From Datura wrightii (lineage: Eukaryota; Streptophyta; Magnoliopsida; Solanales; Solanaceae), in assembly GCA_035772735.1 (NCBI GenBank), contig JASDFA010000003.1, forward strand, positions 98,451,001-98,515,000: a stretch of DNA of 64,000 nt, given 5' to 3'. This document shows, in pieces, positions 34,811 through 45,059 of the stretch (positions within the stretch are counted from its first letter, which is position 1; each line of letters begins with the position of its first letter). The translations under genes were made by a program, and so were the position numbers. Below the pieces are notes generated by a model that was not told the DNA's origin, did not search any database, and saw only the letters and a program-made list of their open reading frames with translations.

Positions 34811-36743
34811 GGGGAAGACCAGGTAACTCATCAGGAAATACATTTGGGAATTCATTTACCACTGGAACAGACTGGAGTGTCGGAGATTCTGCTTGGACAT
34901 CCTGAACTCTGACAAGATGGTAAATGCACCCCTTAGATATCAACTTCCTCGCTCGAAGGTAGGAAATAAACCTACCTTTTGGCGTCGCGGTGCTGCCCTT
35001 CCACTCCCGTACTGCTTCCCCCGGGAAGTGGAATCGGACCGTTTTGGTCCAACATTCAACATTGGCAAAGCATGGCACTAACCAGTCCATACCCATTATG
35101 GCATCGAAGTCTATCATTTCTAACTCGACCAGATCTACTGTGGTCTGACGGTCAACAATCTCTACTGTACACCCGCGGTAGATTCGGCTAGTTGTGATAG
35201 AGTCACTGACGGGCGTAGATACCAGAAAGGGTTGCCGTAATGATTCTGGTACAATACTAAACTTTCGTGCCACAAATGGAGTAATATAGGACAAAGTAGA
35301 CCCTGGATCAATTAACACATAAGCAGGGTGTGAACAGATAGTTAACATACCTGTCACAACATCAGGCGATGCCTCTGAATCTTGCCTCCCTGGTAAGGCA
35401 TATGTGCGGCTTGGACCCGCACCTGTACTGGCGGCCCCTGATCTGCCTCGACCCCTGCCTGCTGAAACTGGGGGCCTATGCCCAGTCGAGGATGTTGTGG
35501 CTCGTGACCCTGCTGATGTCCTATCCTGTCTATCGCGGTCCTCTCGACCTCTGGCTGGGCAATCTTTCATCAAATGGCCTTCTTGGCCACAAATATAACA
35601 TGCGGTGGAGCCATATCTGCATGCTCCAGAATGACTTCGATTGCATATAGGGCAAATTGGTAGGGTATACCTACTCTGCTCTGCCCTCCTCTGTAATGGT
35701 GAATCTGCCATCTGCGAGCCTCTACCAGTCCCTGACTGCCCCCTGCGGCTGGATCTACCCCCCTGTGACTGTGGCGGAGGCGGGGGCCTGGGCGGCCTGT
35801 CTGACATTCGGGGCCTGGGTCCTCCCCGGGCCTCTCCCTGTAATTCAACTGGCCTGTCCCAGCGACGTTGTTCCTGATTAACCCTTCTGACCTCTCGTTG
35901 CCGCTGCCTGATGCCCTCAATATTCTGAGCAAATGCCTGAATGCGAGCAATATCCATGTCCTCTCGCAGTGTAGCTGTAGTACAAATCTCAACATATTCT
36001 GGATTCAAGCCCGTAATGAAGCGGTGCACTCTGGATGCCATGGTATCAACGAAGGCCGGTGCATATCGGGCTAGAGAATCAAACTACAAAGAATATTCCC
36101 GAACACTCATGGCCCCCTGTTCTAGATGTAGGAACTGGTCTACCCGGGCCTGTCGAATCTCCCGCGGCAAATAATGATCCAAAAAGGCCCCTGAAAAGCT
36201 GGACCAGGTGGGAGGGGAAGCATCTCTCCCTCGGGACCTTTCCCAGCTTTCGTACCATAACACCGCAATATCCCGTAACCGGAATGCAGCCAACTCAACT
36301 GACTCGGTAGACGTGGCATGCATAACCCTGAAGATTCTCTGCATCTGATCCAGAAAATCTTGGGGGTCCTCTGTTCGGTCCGTACCTATGAACTGTGGGG
36401 GATTCAGGGCTAAGAATTCTCGGACCCTCGAACTACCGGGCCCTCCTGATGATTCTGCAGCTGTAGATGGCATTGGCTGACGCTGAGCAGCCATCATCTG
36501 TGCTAACAAAACTACAGCACTCCTAACCTCCTGATCAGAAGGAGTCAATATAGGGGCTGCTGAAGGTAATGTCGCCCCAAGTGACTCCTGACATGGTGGA
36601 GACTGCTGGGGAGGCTGAGATGAAGCCTCTGTAGGGCCCTCTGATCGGGCTGTCTCCAAATGAGGGAGAGGCATCCTGCTGGTGCCTTCTCCTGCTGCGA
36701 TGTCTAAGTTCCGACCTGTAATAGGATGGCGCTGGTCTGACAT
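34782..36743 (-). pseudogene. E3 gag-protease, one TAG
   Basis: Starts at ATG 36741-36743, about 200 bp inside the primer site. It has a Pro/Ser-rich N-terminus, then the retrotransposon Gag core (FLDQMQRIFRVM, LWYESW, FSGAFLDHYLP, up to EYSL), then TAG at 36084-36086. The frame continues to FDSLARYAPAFV, the zinc region (CPICNRSHSGAC; CYICGQEGHLMKDC at 35559-35600), a Ser/Gly linker, and a protease with IDPGSTLSYIT in place of the usual DSG and MGMDWL. A one-base expansion of a C run (34810-34816) then ends the frame about 10 residues later. Confidence 0.9.
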
Positions 36744-36941
36744 TATCTGTAACCAAAGAATATGGTAAGATTTTTAGGAATTCAACCCTATACTGTACAG
36801 CTCTATAGCACAACTGAATCAGAATAAAAGACAACCATCCTATCATGCCTTGCAGCCTCCTACCCATAGTATGTGGTGCACAACACATCCATGGACAGGA
36901 CTCTACTTAGCACGGCTTGCAGACTCCCTGGGATACGACCT
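36744..36941 (-). other. E3 leader between primer site and gag
   Basis: About 200 bp, closely matching E1 near 3685-3770 in its last 90 bp. Probably carries packaging signals. No ORF supported. Confidence 0.5.
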
Positions 36942-36953
36942 GCTCTGATACCA
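36942..36953 (-). other. E3 primer binding site (tRNA-iMet)
   Basis: The minus strand reads TGGTATCAGAGC, an exact tRNA-iMet primer site, four bases from the 5' LTR at 36958. Confidence 0.92.
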
Positions 36954-36957
36954 AGTT

Positions 36958-39720
36958 TGTCACGCCCCACCTTGGGAGGTATGACTGGAACTTGGTGCCC
37001 AACTAAGACCTGACCTGCTGAACTGTTAAGCCTAGGCGCGTCTGGCGCCTGGCTGGCTCTAACTCAAATTTCTGGAAACAAAGGGCTATATAACGGCTGT
37101 AAATACAGCCCCCGGCCCATTGGCCTATAGCCTTCTGTACCTGTATTACAGCTGACCAGAAACAAGGTAATTCAGGGGAACCTATGCGGGCCGACAAGGC
37201 CACCATGCTGTCTAGTTATCTGCAACTCAAGCATAACATACTGAAAAGCTACGTGACCAGCAAGGTCACAACTACTGGTAAACTATGGCCCCACACGGCC
37301 ATTACAAAAGAAAGAAGTAGTAAAGGCAACTATACAACAGCACGGCCTCTCACGACCGGCTCATCTGACCACAGGGAAAATAAACAGACTGCAAGCCTCT
37401 AAGAAGGATAATAGAAATGATCGGGACAGGGCCCCGACCTACCCGTACTGTACAACAAAAGGAACTGAACTACACCTCTAGAAATTCAGTCTCCAGATAA
37501 CAGGAGCTGAATATTCGTCCGCTGATGGGGATCACGTGGTATCGCCTGCGCGTCTATGGGTACCTGCAGGCAAGTAATGCAGCGCCCCACTGGGTGTCAG
37601 TACCGCTAGTACTGAGTATGTAAAGAAAACTGAATACAGCTGAATACAAGTAATATAAATAAAAATTCTGAATAGTATGAGATAACTGAATCTGTAAGAA
37701 CTGAAGGGATATCTGAAATCAATAACATAACTGTCAAAACTGAAATAAGAAGGAGTAGATAACTGTCTAATAGTGTAGATCGTACCTGTTCTTAATCATA
37801 CTGAAGGGAGTAGGAATCATACCTGGAGACGTATCATTCTACTACTAATCTGCTCGTATCTACTGTAATATAGCATAACATACATAACATAACATGGCAT
37901 ACACAACCTTACCCGGCCCCCATAAGCCGGGAGGTACAATCAACACAGAATCTATACCCCTACCCTGGTCAACCCATCTCCTACACTGGCTGTAAGCATC
38001 CTGCCGGTCCCCTGGGTATGCACTTGGGTTCGCTGAGCCCCTGACTATAACTGCATCTGAGTCCGGAGGACTCCTGAATCTGCACCCGGGCGTATCCGCT
38101 CGACTGGGGTGTGTAAGGGCCGATCAAGGCACAAGTATGGGGAAAAACTGGCATCCCATCTTCGTCCCCTGACGGGACGGCATGTCACTCCGTAGAGTGA
38201 CGTATCCTCGTCCTCTGGCGGACGAGTCGATACAGCTATTAACCCTGGGCGGTCATGGATGCTAGGTAATCCAACCCCAAACAATACAACGGTCTCAACT
38301 GGTAATACTGTCTGGGTACCTCACATGCTGAGGCTAATAGGGATAAAGTATCATATATATTACATGATGGGCTACTGATAGTAATCTGTACGTATTTAAT
38401 ACATGCTGAGGCAGGTAAAGATGTATAAATATGAACATAGTCTCCTGCCGGGCTGTACTGAGCAAATGCTATAAGGTAATGTTTCTGCTGAAAATTCTGC
38501 TGTTTACTAAGTCTCTGTATACACTATATGCTGGACTAATGATAGAAATAAGTACATACTTAATACATGCTGAGGCTGGAAGTACTATATATGTATGTAC
38601 GAATATAATCTTTCTGCTAGACTACGTTGTATACTAACTTTCTATAGTAACAGGATTTACTAATCCTGACATGCTTTCTGAACTTCATTTTAGTCTTCTA
38701 TTCTATTTCTGAAGTGCTTTACGGATACTGTACTACTTCACGGGGTTTCAGCTGAACACAACAATATCTTAACATGGCATACTACATCACATTTTGAATA
38801 TACTGGGCACTCTCTAACGCTTGCGTTAGAATCTATATCATACTGATAGGTTTCATACACATTACAACCCAATGTTTCTCACATCGTACCAACATTCATA
38901 ATAACGCAATACTCGACTTCTGAACATTCTAATGGTCCGTAACTTATTACACTATACTGATATTACTTAACTTGCCGAAGGAAACTAACTTTACATACCT
39001 TATCTTTGAATATTCGTCCGTCGGACGAAGCTCGGCCGGTACTTCAACTATTTTCTCCCAACTGCATTCATAAATACGTCAATCAATACTAAATACAACA
39101 TTACTATAAAGAGCGACGTTACTTTCGATTTAATTTATAGCCTAAACCTAGGCTTATCGAAAGACGGTCAAGAACTCGCTATTTTCCAGCGGCCCAGAAG
39201 GGAGAATTATTTACTTCTCAGCTAGGAACACATAGACATTAATTTAGAGCAATTCTACTTACTTTAGTTCGGCGGCTCGCCGATTCGTCGGCCGTTTTTC
39301 GCAAAACTAACTCCGTAGAAATGCTCTCTGCTGCTAAATACCTTGGTATCTAGGATTAATTTGGGTTTGGGCAGCGTTTGGCAGCGTAATCGGACGAAAA
39401 TATTTAATTTTCCTTCGTTTCTCTCTGTTCACAGCGTGTTCTGGAAATTTTTCAAGTATAATCTGATTTGGACTGAAGTGGAGGCTTTATATACTTGGGC
39501 CTGGACACGGGCAACGTGTCACGGATCCATCGCGGAGGCCTCACCTCCGTGACACGCTGCCATCGCGGAGGGGCTCTGCCTCGGCTCCTCCCGCGATGGT
39601 TCGACAGGTTTCTCGTCCGATCTCTTCCCGGGCCTTTCCCTAGCACGTATGGCTTTCAAATATGCTTAACCAACATGCGAATAGGTCATCTAAGTGCCGG
39701 GAATTCTACGGGGTATAACA
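36958..39720 (-). repeat. E3 right LTR (5' LTR in element sense)
   Basis: 2763 bp. The TATA box (39486-39493, minus) lies only about 230 nt from the LTR tip, so the transcribed R/U5 part is unusually long (about 2.5 kb). Right target copy CATAA at 39721-39725. The internal ORFs mirror those in the left LTR. Confidence 0.95.
39486..39600 (-). promoter_or_regulatory. E3 5' LTR promoter: TATA box and inverted-repeat island
   Basis: TATATAAA on the minus strand, with the island directly upstream (arms GTGTCACGGAT and CTCCGTGACAC, one arm mutated at its last base). This is the copy that would drive genomic RNA. Confidence 0.6.
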
Positions 39721-40996
39721 CATAATATATCATAAGCTGTAGTGGGAGTCTTCACTCCAAAACATGTGATAAGGTGATCTATTAGCCTTGACTAATTCAA
39801 GAAAACATACTTAACTTATGTGGGTTTTCCCAAATCTTAAAATCATGTATACTTGAAAAAGACTTCATAAGTCAAAATCATAGATTCATACATATGTAAT
39901 TTGTAAACATTCATTCATGCTAGATATCTCATCATACTTGAAATCATAAATCATAAACTTGACTTTTTATGAAACTTGCATAATTGGGCATAATTTTCTA
40001 AAACTTTAAATTATGAATTTATAATCAAAATAGGTATAAAATCTGCCCATGAATATTAAAATATGCTTTGAAACATAAAAGGAATTGACCCATAAATAAA
40101 TCATAAAGAATTTCATGAAATTGGGCTAAAACCCCATTAGATCATAAACTTGAATCTAAGAACTTGAGAAAAAATTTGGACATGAGAGTGAAAGAAAACT
40201 CTCATTCATAGCCCTACATACCTGGGTAAGATGAATATCAACTTATCTTTGAAAGACCAAGAGATTTATGGAAGACTTTGAAGGATCCAAGCTTGATCTT
40301 CAAATGGGAAATTCTAAACTTGCATGCATGAGGGTTGAATGAATTAGAATAGGTTAAAATCCCTTAGTACACTACTTTTAGAGCTTAAAATAATGTAGTT
40401 TAGGACTTAGGAGCTTAGGAATTATGAAAACACCCTTAATAATATGCCTAGAAAATAACCCACTGTCAGTCCCCACGAGCGATTCAATGAGTCGTTAGGT
40501 CATTGGACGACTCATGGTTCTCACTCATTGCCACTAGAAATTTCCTTCTCAAATCTCTAATCTTCAAGCAATGGCCAGAAAGGATGAGTCGTTACCTGAA
40601 ACGATGACTCATTATGTCCTCTCGTCATCCCCACTAGAAATTCCACTTTTCTTCCAACCATGTCCAACCAACATTCGACCTGATGAGTCCGTGAGGTGAC
40701 ACCATGACTTGTCCCTCCACCCGTTAATTCCCTCTGAAGAATCCCTTATTTCCAACTTTGTACCACCCAACGAGCAACTCCATGATTTGTTGGGTAACAT
40801 GACGGGTCATTCCTCTACCCGTTGCCACTACACTTCCTCTTTTTCTCTAACATTGCATGATCATGATGGTTCACTTAACGATCAGTCAAGTGACATAACG
40901 AGCCACCTAACGAGTCATTCTATGACCTGGTGCAGATTTTTCTGCTTTATCCAATTCAACCCTCAAGTTTGATCTTTGGAATTTTCGGAGTATTAT
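39721..40996 (-). repeat. E2 right LTR, segment 2
   Basis: It resumes with the target copy CATAA and aligns to the E2 left LTR from about 21470. Its island of GAGTCGTT/CGACTCAT words is at 40465-40930. It ends in ATTATA where the left LTR has ATTACA. Confidence 0.75.
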
Positions 40997-40997
40997 A

Positions 40998-41701
40998 AGA
41001 TAATTGTGAACCAACTTACCAAGTCAGCATATTTCGTACCTGTTAAGAAGATAGACTCAATGGAGGATTATGCTCAGATTTACATTCGTTGAGAGATTGT
41101 TTGACTGCATGGAACCCAATATCCATTATCTTATATAGAGGCACACAGTTCACAACTCACTTTTGAAAGTCCATTCTGAAAGGATTGCGGTACTCATATT
41201 AATTTGAGTGTGGCTTTTTACTCGCAGATAAATAGTCGTGTCGAGCGCACGATTCAGATGCTCGAGGATATGTTGAGGGCTTGTGTTCCAAATTTCAGAG
41301 GTACTTGGAATGATCACTTATCCTTTATCGAGTTTGCATACAACAATAGCTATCACGCCAGTATCAAGATAGATCCTTATAAGGCCCCATATTGGAGAAA
41401 GTGTAGATCACCTATTGGTTGGTTCAAAGTTTGGGAGGAAAAATTACTTGGGCTAGATTTGGTCCATTAGGCCATGGAAAAAGTCAAAGTGATCCAAGAA
41501 CAGTTGAGAATTGCTTAGAGTTTCTAGAAATTCTATTTGGATGTTCAACGTAGAGACCTGAAATTTAATGTCGATGATTGGGTGTTCTTAAGGTTTCACC
41601 CATAAAAGGTGTCATGCGATTTGGAAGAAAAAGGAAGCTCAGTCCAAGGTATATTGGTCCTTATAGGATCTTGTGAAGAGTTGGGTTAGTGGCCTATTGA
41701 T
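40998..41701 (+). pseudogene. E0: plus-strand chromovirus integrase remnant
   Basis: It starts mid-gene with NQLTKSAYF (41011 onward), then RGTQFT, VERTIQMLEDMLRACV, FIEFAYNNSYHASI (41200-41360) and a C-terminal GPYRI-type segment up to 41700. Several stops and frameshifts. The abrupt start at the E2 end suggests that E2 inserted into this gene, making E0 the oldest layer here. The upstream half should lie beyond the left window edge. Confidence 0.78.
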
Positions 41702-43249
41702 TGTCACTCAAATCCACTTCAATCTTTGAAAGTGTAAACGATCGATACAAATATAATACCTAACTAAGAGTCGGGGTAGAATCCACAGGGACTTTGATAG
41801 ACCAAACTATCTAGTACTTGTCAATTCAGATTTGAGAGTTTAGAGACTACTAGAATTAGGGTTAAGAGAAATATAGCTATAACTAAGGAATGTAAATCTC
41901 TTTAGATTGTAATCAAATAATCAGAAGTACTAGGGAAGTGACCCCAATTTTGGATCGAGTCTCCTAAATAACTCAATATGGGCAAATGAGAATATGTTAT
42001 TGATGAACATGCAAGTAATCATTTAGGCAACCAATAGGTATCTTTCAATAGCACGAATGGTGTCAATCTACCTCAATATTATCAAATTGAAGTGAACTTC
42101 CTTCTACCCAATTACATATTGCCAATTGAAATTCATCTTATGTCTAGGTGACCGACCCCATTTAACAAGGGTCAGAGCTTTGAGTTATTATTGGTTGATG
42201 CTAACCCAACCTAAATGGGCTCTTTCAAGCACAATAAAGATGATTGGGTAGGGTTGAATGGATTTCATCATCAATTACACTTTACAAATTTCAAATCAAT
42301 CAAATGTTCTTAAGCCCACAAGCAATTTTACCCAATTGAGATCATTAGAGTTCATAACCCTCGATCTGGGTTTAGCTACCTATAGTAAGAAGAGAAGAAA
42401 AAAAGAAAGTAATTAAATATTCTTTCCAATGAAATTGAAATTTGGAGAAGAAAACGTGAATTGATGAATTTAAATATTCAAATTGCAAGATGGATCTAAT
42501 TTCTATGCTATCTATCTGTGATGAACTATAAACTATTCTATCTAGGATCTGATCGGATTGAACTCCCTCTAAAAAAATTACTATTTATACTAAGTCTCAA
42601 AAACTCGTAATTCATTTGAGATCAGATGGCCCTAGGTGTGCATGGACGAACCGTCCTTTGCTTCACCTATTAAAATTTGATTCTGTGAAGTTATTGTCCG
42701 TCCCTTGATTGGTGGACCGACTTCTGAAAAGACGGTCCGTCCTTCATGTAGTTCTTTGATTCTGGCACTTTTTTTTCAGATAAACCGTTCTTTGATTGAC
42801 GGACCGTCTTTTGAAAAAAAGGCTCGTCCTTCACCTCGTCAATTGCTAATCACTTGATAGTGATTTCTGGATCAATACTTAAAAAATAACAAAAGTCATT
42901 GTTACTATTCCTAACTCTTTTAGTCAGACCTAGCAATTATGCTGCAAACGTTCTCCCACGTTTGTTAATTTTTAAATGTTTGTTAACATAAATAAAAATA
43001 CCAACTCAACCAAAAATATTAGTTTTCAAAATTTCAATTCAAAAAATAATATAAATTATACACATAACAAATATCAAACATGATGAACGTGGAAAACTCA
43101 ATTGTTAATAATTTTAGATTTTACATGAGTTCTAATTAATTTTTTTATATTCGGTTCACGAATAATAATTTTATCTTCAAATTCATATTTTTGAATAGGA
43201 TTTTGCTAGATAATCGGTTCCATCTTTAAACGTGGGCAAAACCGTATCA
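41702..43249 (-). repeat. Probable solo LTR (Athila/Tat type), minus strand
   Basis: Candidate tips are TGTCACTCAA (41702) and CCGTATCA (43249), i.e. TGATACGG on the minus strand. Near its end (minus sense) is GTCCCTGTGGATTC (about 41779-41792), as in the Athila-type LTRs. It holds a GACGGTCCGTC/GACGGACCGTC island (42640-42840) directly upstream of a minus-strand TATAAATA (42582-42589). No clear target duplication, so the boundaries are provisional. It interrupts E0. No ORF. Confidence 0.5.
42582..42840 (-). promoter_or_regulatory. LTR promoter: palindromic GACGGACCGTC island and TATA box
   Basis: Near-palindromes GACGGTCCGTC (42731-42741) and GACGGACCGTC (42798-42808) with partial copies, followed on the minus strand by TATAAATA. 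Same layout as the other LTRs, with a different sequence vocabulary. Confidence 0.5.
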
Positions 43250-44800
43250 GTTATTCTCAATAAGATGTAATAATATGATATCAGTATAATTGTGTTCGTG
43301 TGTGGTTTAAGAAGTCATCAATGTTCAACACGTCTCTGTACCTTAGTATAATAAGGTGAAAGATTTCTTCATGTGCTTTTGCTGCCTATAAAATAATAGA
43401 GGACGGTAAGGAATAAGCTTCATGCGTGAAGCACCTATAGTCCTTTAGAGATCGAGAATTGTTCGACATGAATGTATTTGCATCTCTTCTAAAGGTATTG
43501 CACAATTAATCCTTTGAAATTAGTTTTACATGTATGTATTTGAATTGCTCATTCATAATGGAACGTTATCTATTGTATACTTCTTTAGAGATTAGTTTCA
43601 AATGTATGTGTTAGGGATATAGTTTCAAATGTATGTATTTGAATTGCCCTAGATTCAATCTTACATATGATGATTTAAACATAGTTTTGTAAATATTATT
43701 TGATATAATTATATGGCATCTAATATTATTTTATCATAATTATTAGCAAATTGTTTGATGAATATGATAAGGTCCTTAATTAAGTTTTGAGACTTGACAT
43801 CATGAAGGAGATCATGATAATGAGAGAATCACGTTTCTTATAACTTAAACTAAAATTGTTCTTGATCGTAGGATTGCTAAATAGGACATTAGTGATCCGG
43901 TTAGATCAATATGCATGTGGTGGTCTTTATAAGATAAAGATTAGTTGATCTCATTGACTAAATCACATACGTAGATGATGCATATGGAGATATGATCATT
44001 GAACAGACTCGTTGGATAATTTCTAATGGTTAAAATTACCATAAACTGTTACTAGGATATTATCTTGAAGAATGTGATATAAGAGTTTTCTTTGACCTGA
44101 GATCAATTATAGTAATTAACAAGTTATTTATTATACTTTAATATCGGACACTCATATCCCTACGGAAATGGTTGAAAGGATATTGGGTATGATTAAATGG
44201 TGGTAGAATTAATGATTGATCAAGATAAAATTTATCAACTCTTGGTAATGAGTTTAAGCTCTATGTTGTCATGAATTATAAACTACTAATAAAGACCTTG
44301 GCCAGGAAAATTGAATGAAAGAAGAAAAGAGTTTCTTGGGTCATTCAATGGTCGGTTATAATCTGACATGTATACATAGTTGATCACCTATTGGGATTTG
44401 ACAATTAAATCATATCCTAGAGTGATCTGAAGCTAGAAGGACAGAAGAAAATACTACATTATTCTTCCACAGGTTCTTGGGAGTAAATTGTATACCTCAT
44501 GTTATCCGATCATTAAGGAGTGTTGCTAGATGTCAACCTTGATTAGTATATTGATATGATCAATTTACTATCGGCTTAGTGATGAACCTATTGGGTCGCA
44601 CACTAACGAGTGTTTCTATCTTTGTTAATGGATTAATTATATTTATTGTTTGATAATTAAATTAGAAAATTTAATTTGTCAAGTAAATAATTATTAGTCC
44701 AAATAGAATATTATTATATTCTTTGCTAGTACCAACAATATAATTAATATTGTGAATAAATTAAAGTTTTTTATTTAAATTAAATTATATCTCTTGATTG

Positions 44801-44851
<51 letters not shown>

Positions 44852-45030
44852 CACACACGCACACACATATATATTTCAGAAAATGACTTTTTTTCTTTAT
44901 TTTATTGGTATTACACGTGTTCTCATGCTTGTTTAATGAGTCGTAAATGGGTTCTTCTGTTTCACTTTTACAATGCTCTAGAAAAGTGCTGAGAAAAGAT
45001 GGTACAATCTTCTTCTTCAATCTAAATCTA
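43250..45030 (+). other. Unassigned AT-rich region
   Basis: No ORF and no recognised domain. There is a repeated word (TTTGAATTGC / CAAATGTATGTATTTGAATTGC) at 43525 and 43625. It may be decayed transposon DNA or non-coding host DNA. Confidence 0.4.
44802..44873. repeat. Compound microsatellite (TA)n / (CA)n
   Basis: An alternating TA run of about 44 bp (44802-44846) passes into a CA-rich run and back to TA. The ORFs with poly-Tyr/Ile tracts here are artefacts of it. Confidence 0.95.
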
Positions 45031-45059
45031 CTAGATGAAGTGCCCGTGCTACGCACGGG
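45031..45059 (-). mobile_element. Candidate Helitron 3' terminus
   Basis: On the minus strand a 7-bp stem CCCGTGC-GTA-GCACGGG (45059-45043) is followed by 8 nt and CTAG (45034-45031), then T. This is the classic Helitron 3' end: hairpin, CTRR, insertion before T. The 5' TC end was not located; it would lie at higher coordinates, before 47610. Non-autonomous if real. Confidence 0.5.

Larger units (their letters stand above)
28925..39720 (-). mobile_element. E3: complete Tekay/Del-type chromovirus (Ty3/gypsy)
   Basis: It is 10,796 bp with two 2763-bp LTRs, TG...CA ends and an exact 5-bp target duplication CATAA (28920-28924, 39721-39725). It has a tRNA-iMet primer site and a polypurine tract, and domains gag-protease-RT-RNase H-integrase-chromodomain on the minus strand. 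Damage is light: four TAG stops and one frameshift. By eye the LTRs differ at about 45-50 sites (near 1.7%), so it is a fairly recent insertion into E2. Confidence 0.95.
21261..40996 (-). mobile_element. E2: older chromovirus (Ty3/gypsy), hosting E3 in its right LTR
   Basis: Left LTR 21261-22746 (start missing), internal 22747-27807, right LTR 27808-28924 continuing at 39726-40996. Shared landmarks between the LTRs include the CTACTCGGTGCTAGACACTAC block (21340, 28802) and GAGTCTTGACTC. The right LTR starts TGTCAAGACCC and is preceded by a tRNA-Met-like primer site. The order gag, protease, RT, RNase H, integrase, chromodomain reads on the minus strand and is decayed. The missing LTR start on the left fits insertion of E1 there. 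Confidence 0.8.

Noticed and set aside
33041..36310. Plus-strand ORFs opposite the E3 pol and gag
   Set aside because: Shadows of the minus-strand genes, which carry every RT, RNase H and integrase motif.
41697..43254. Target duplication for the 41.7-kb LTR
   Set aside because: TTGAT and GTTAT do not match. The LTR call rests on TG...CA tips, the TATA plus island and the end motif only.
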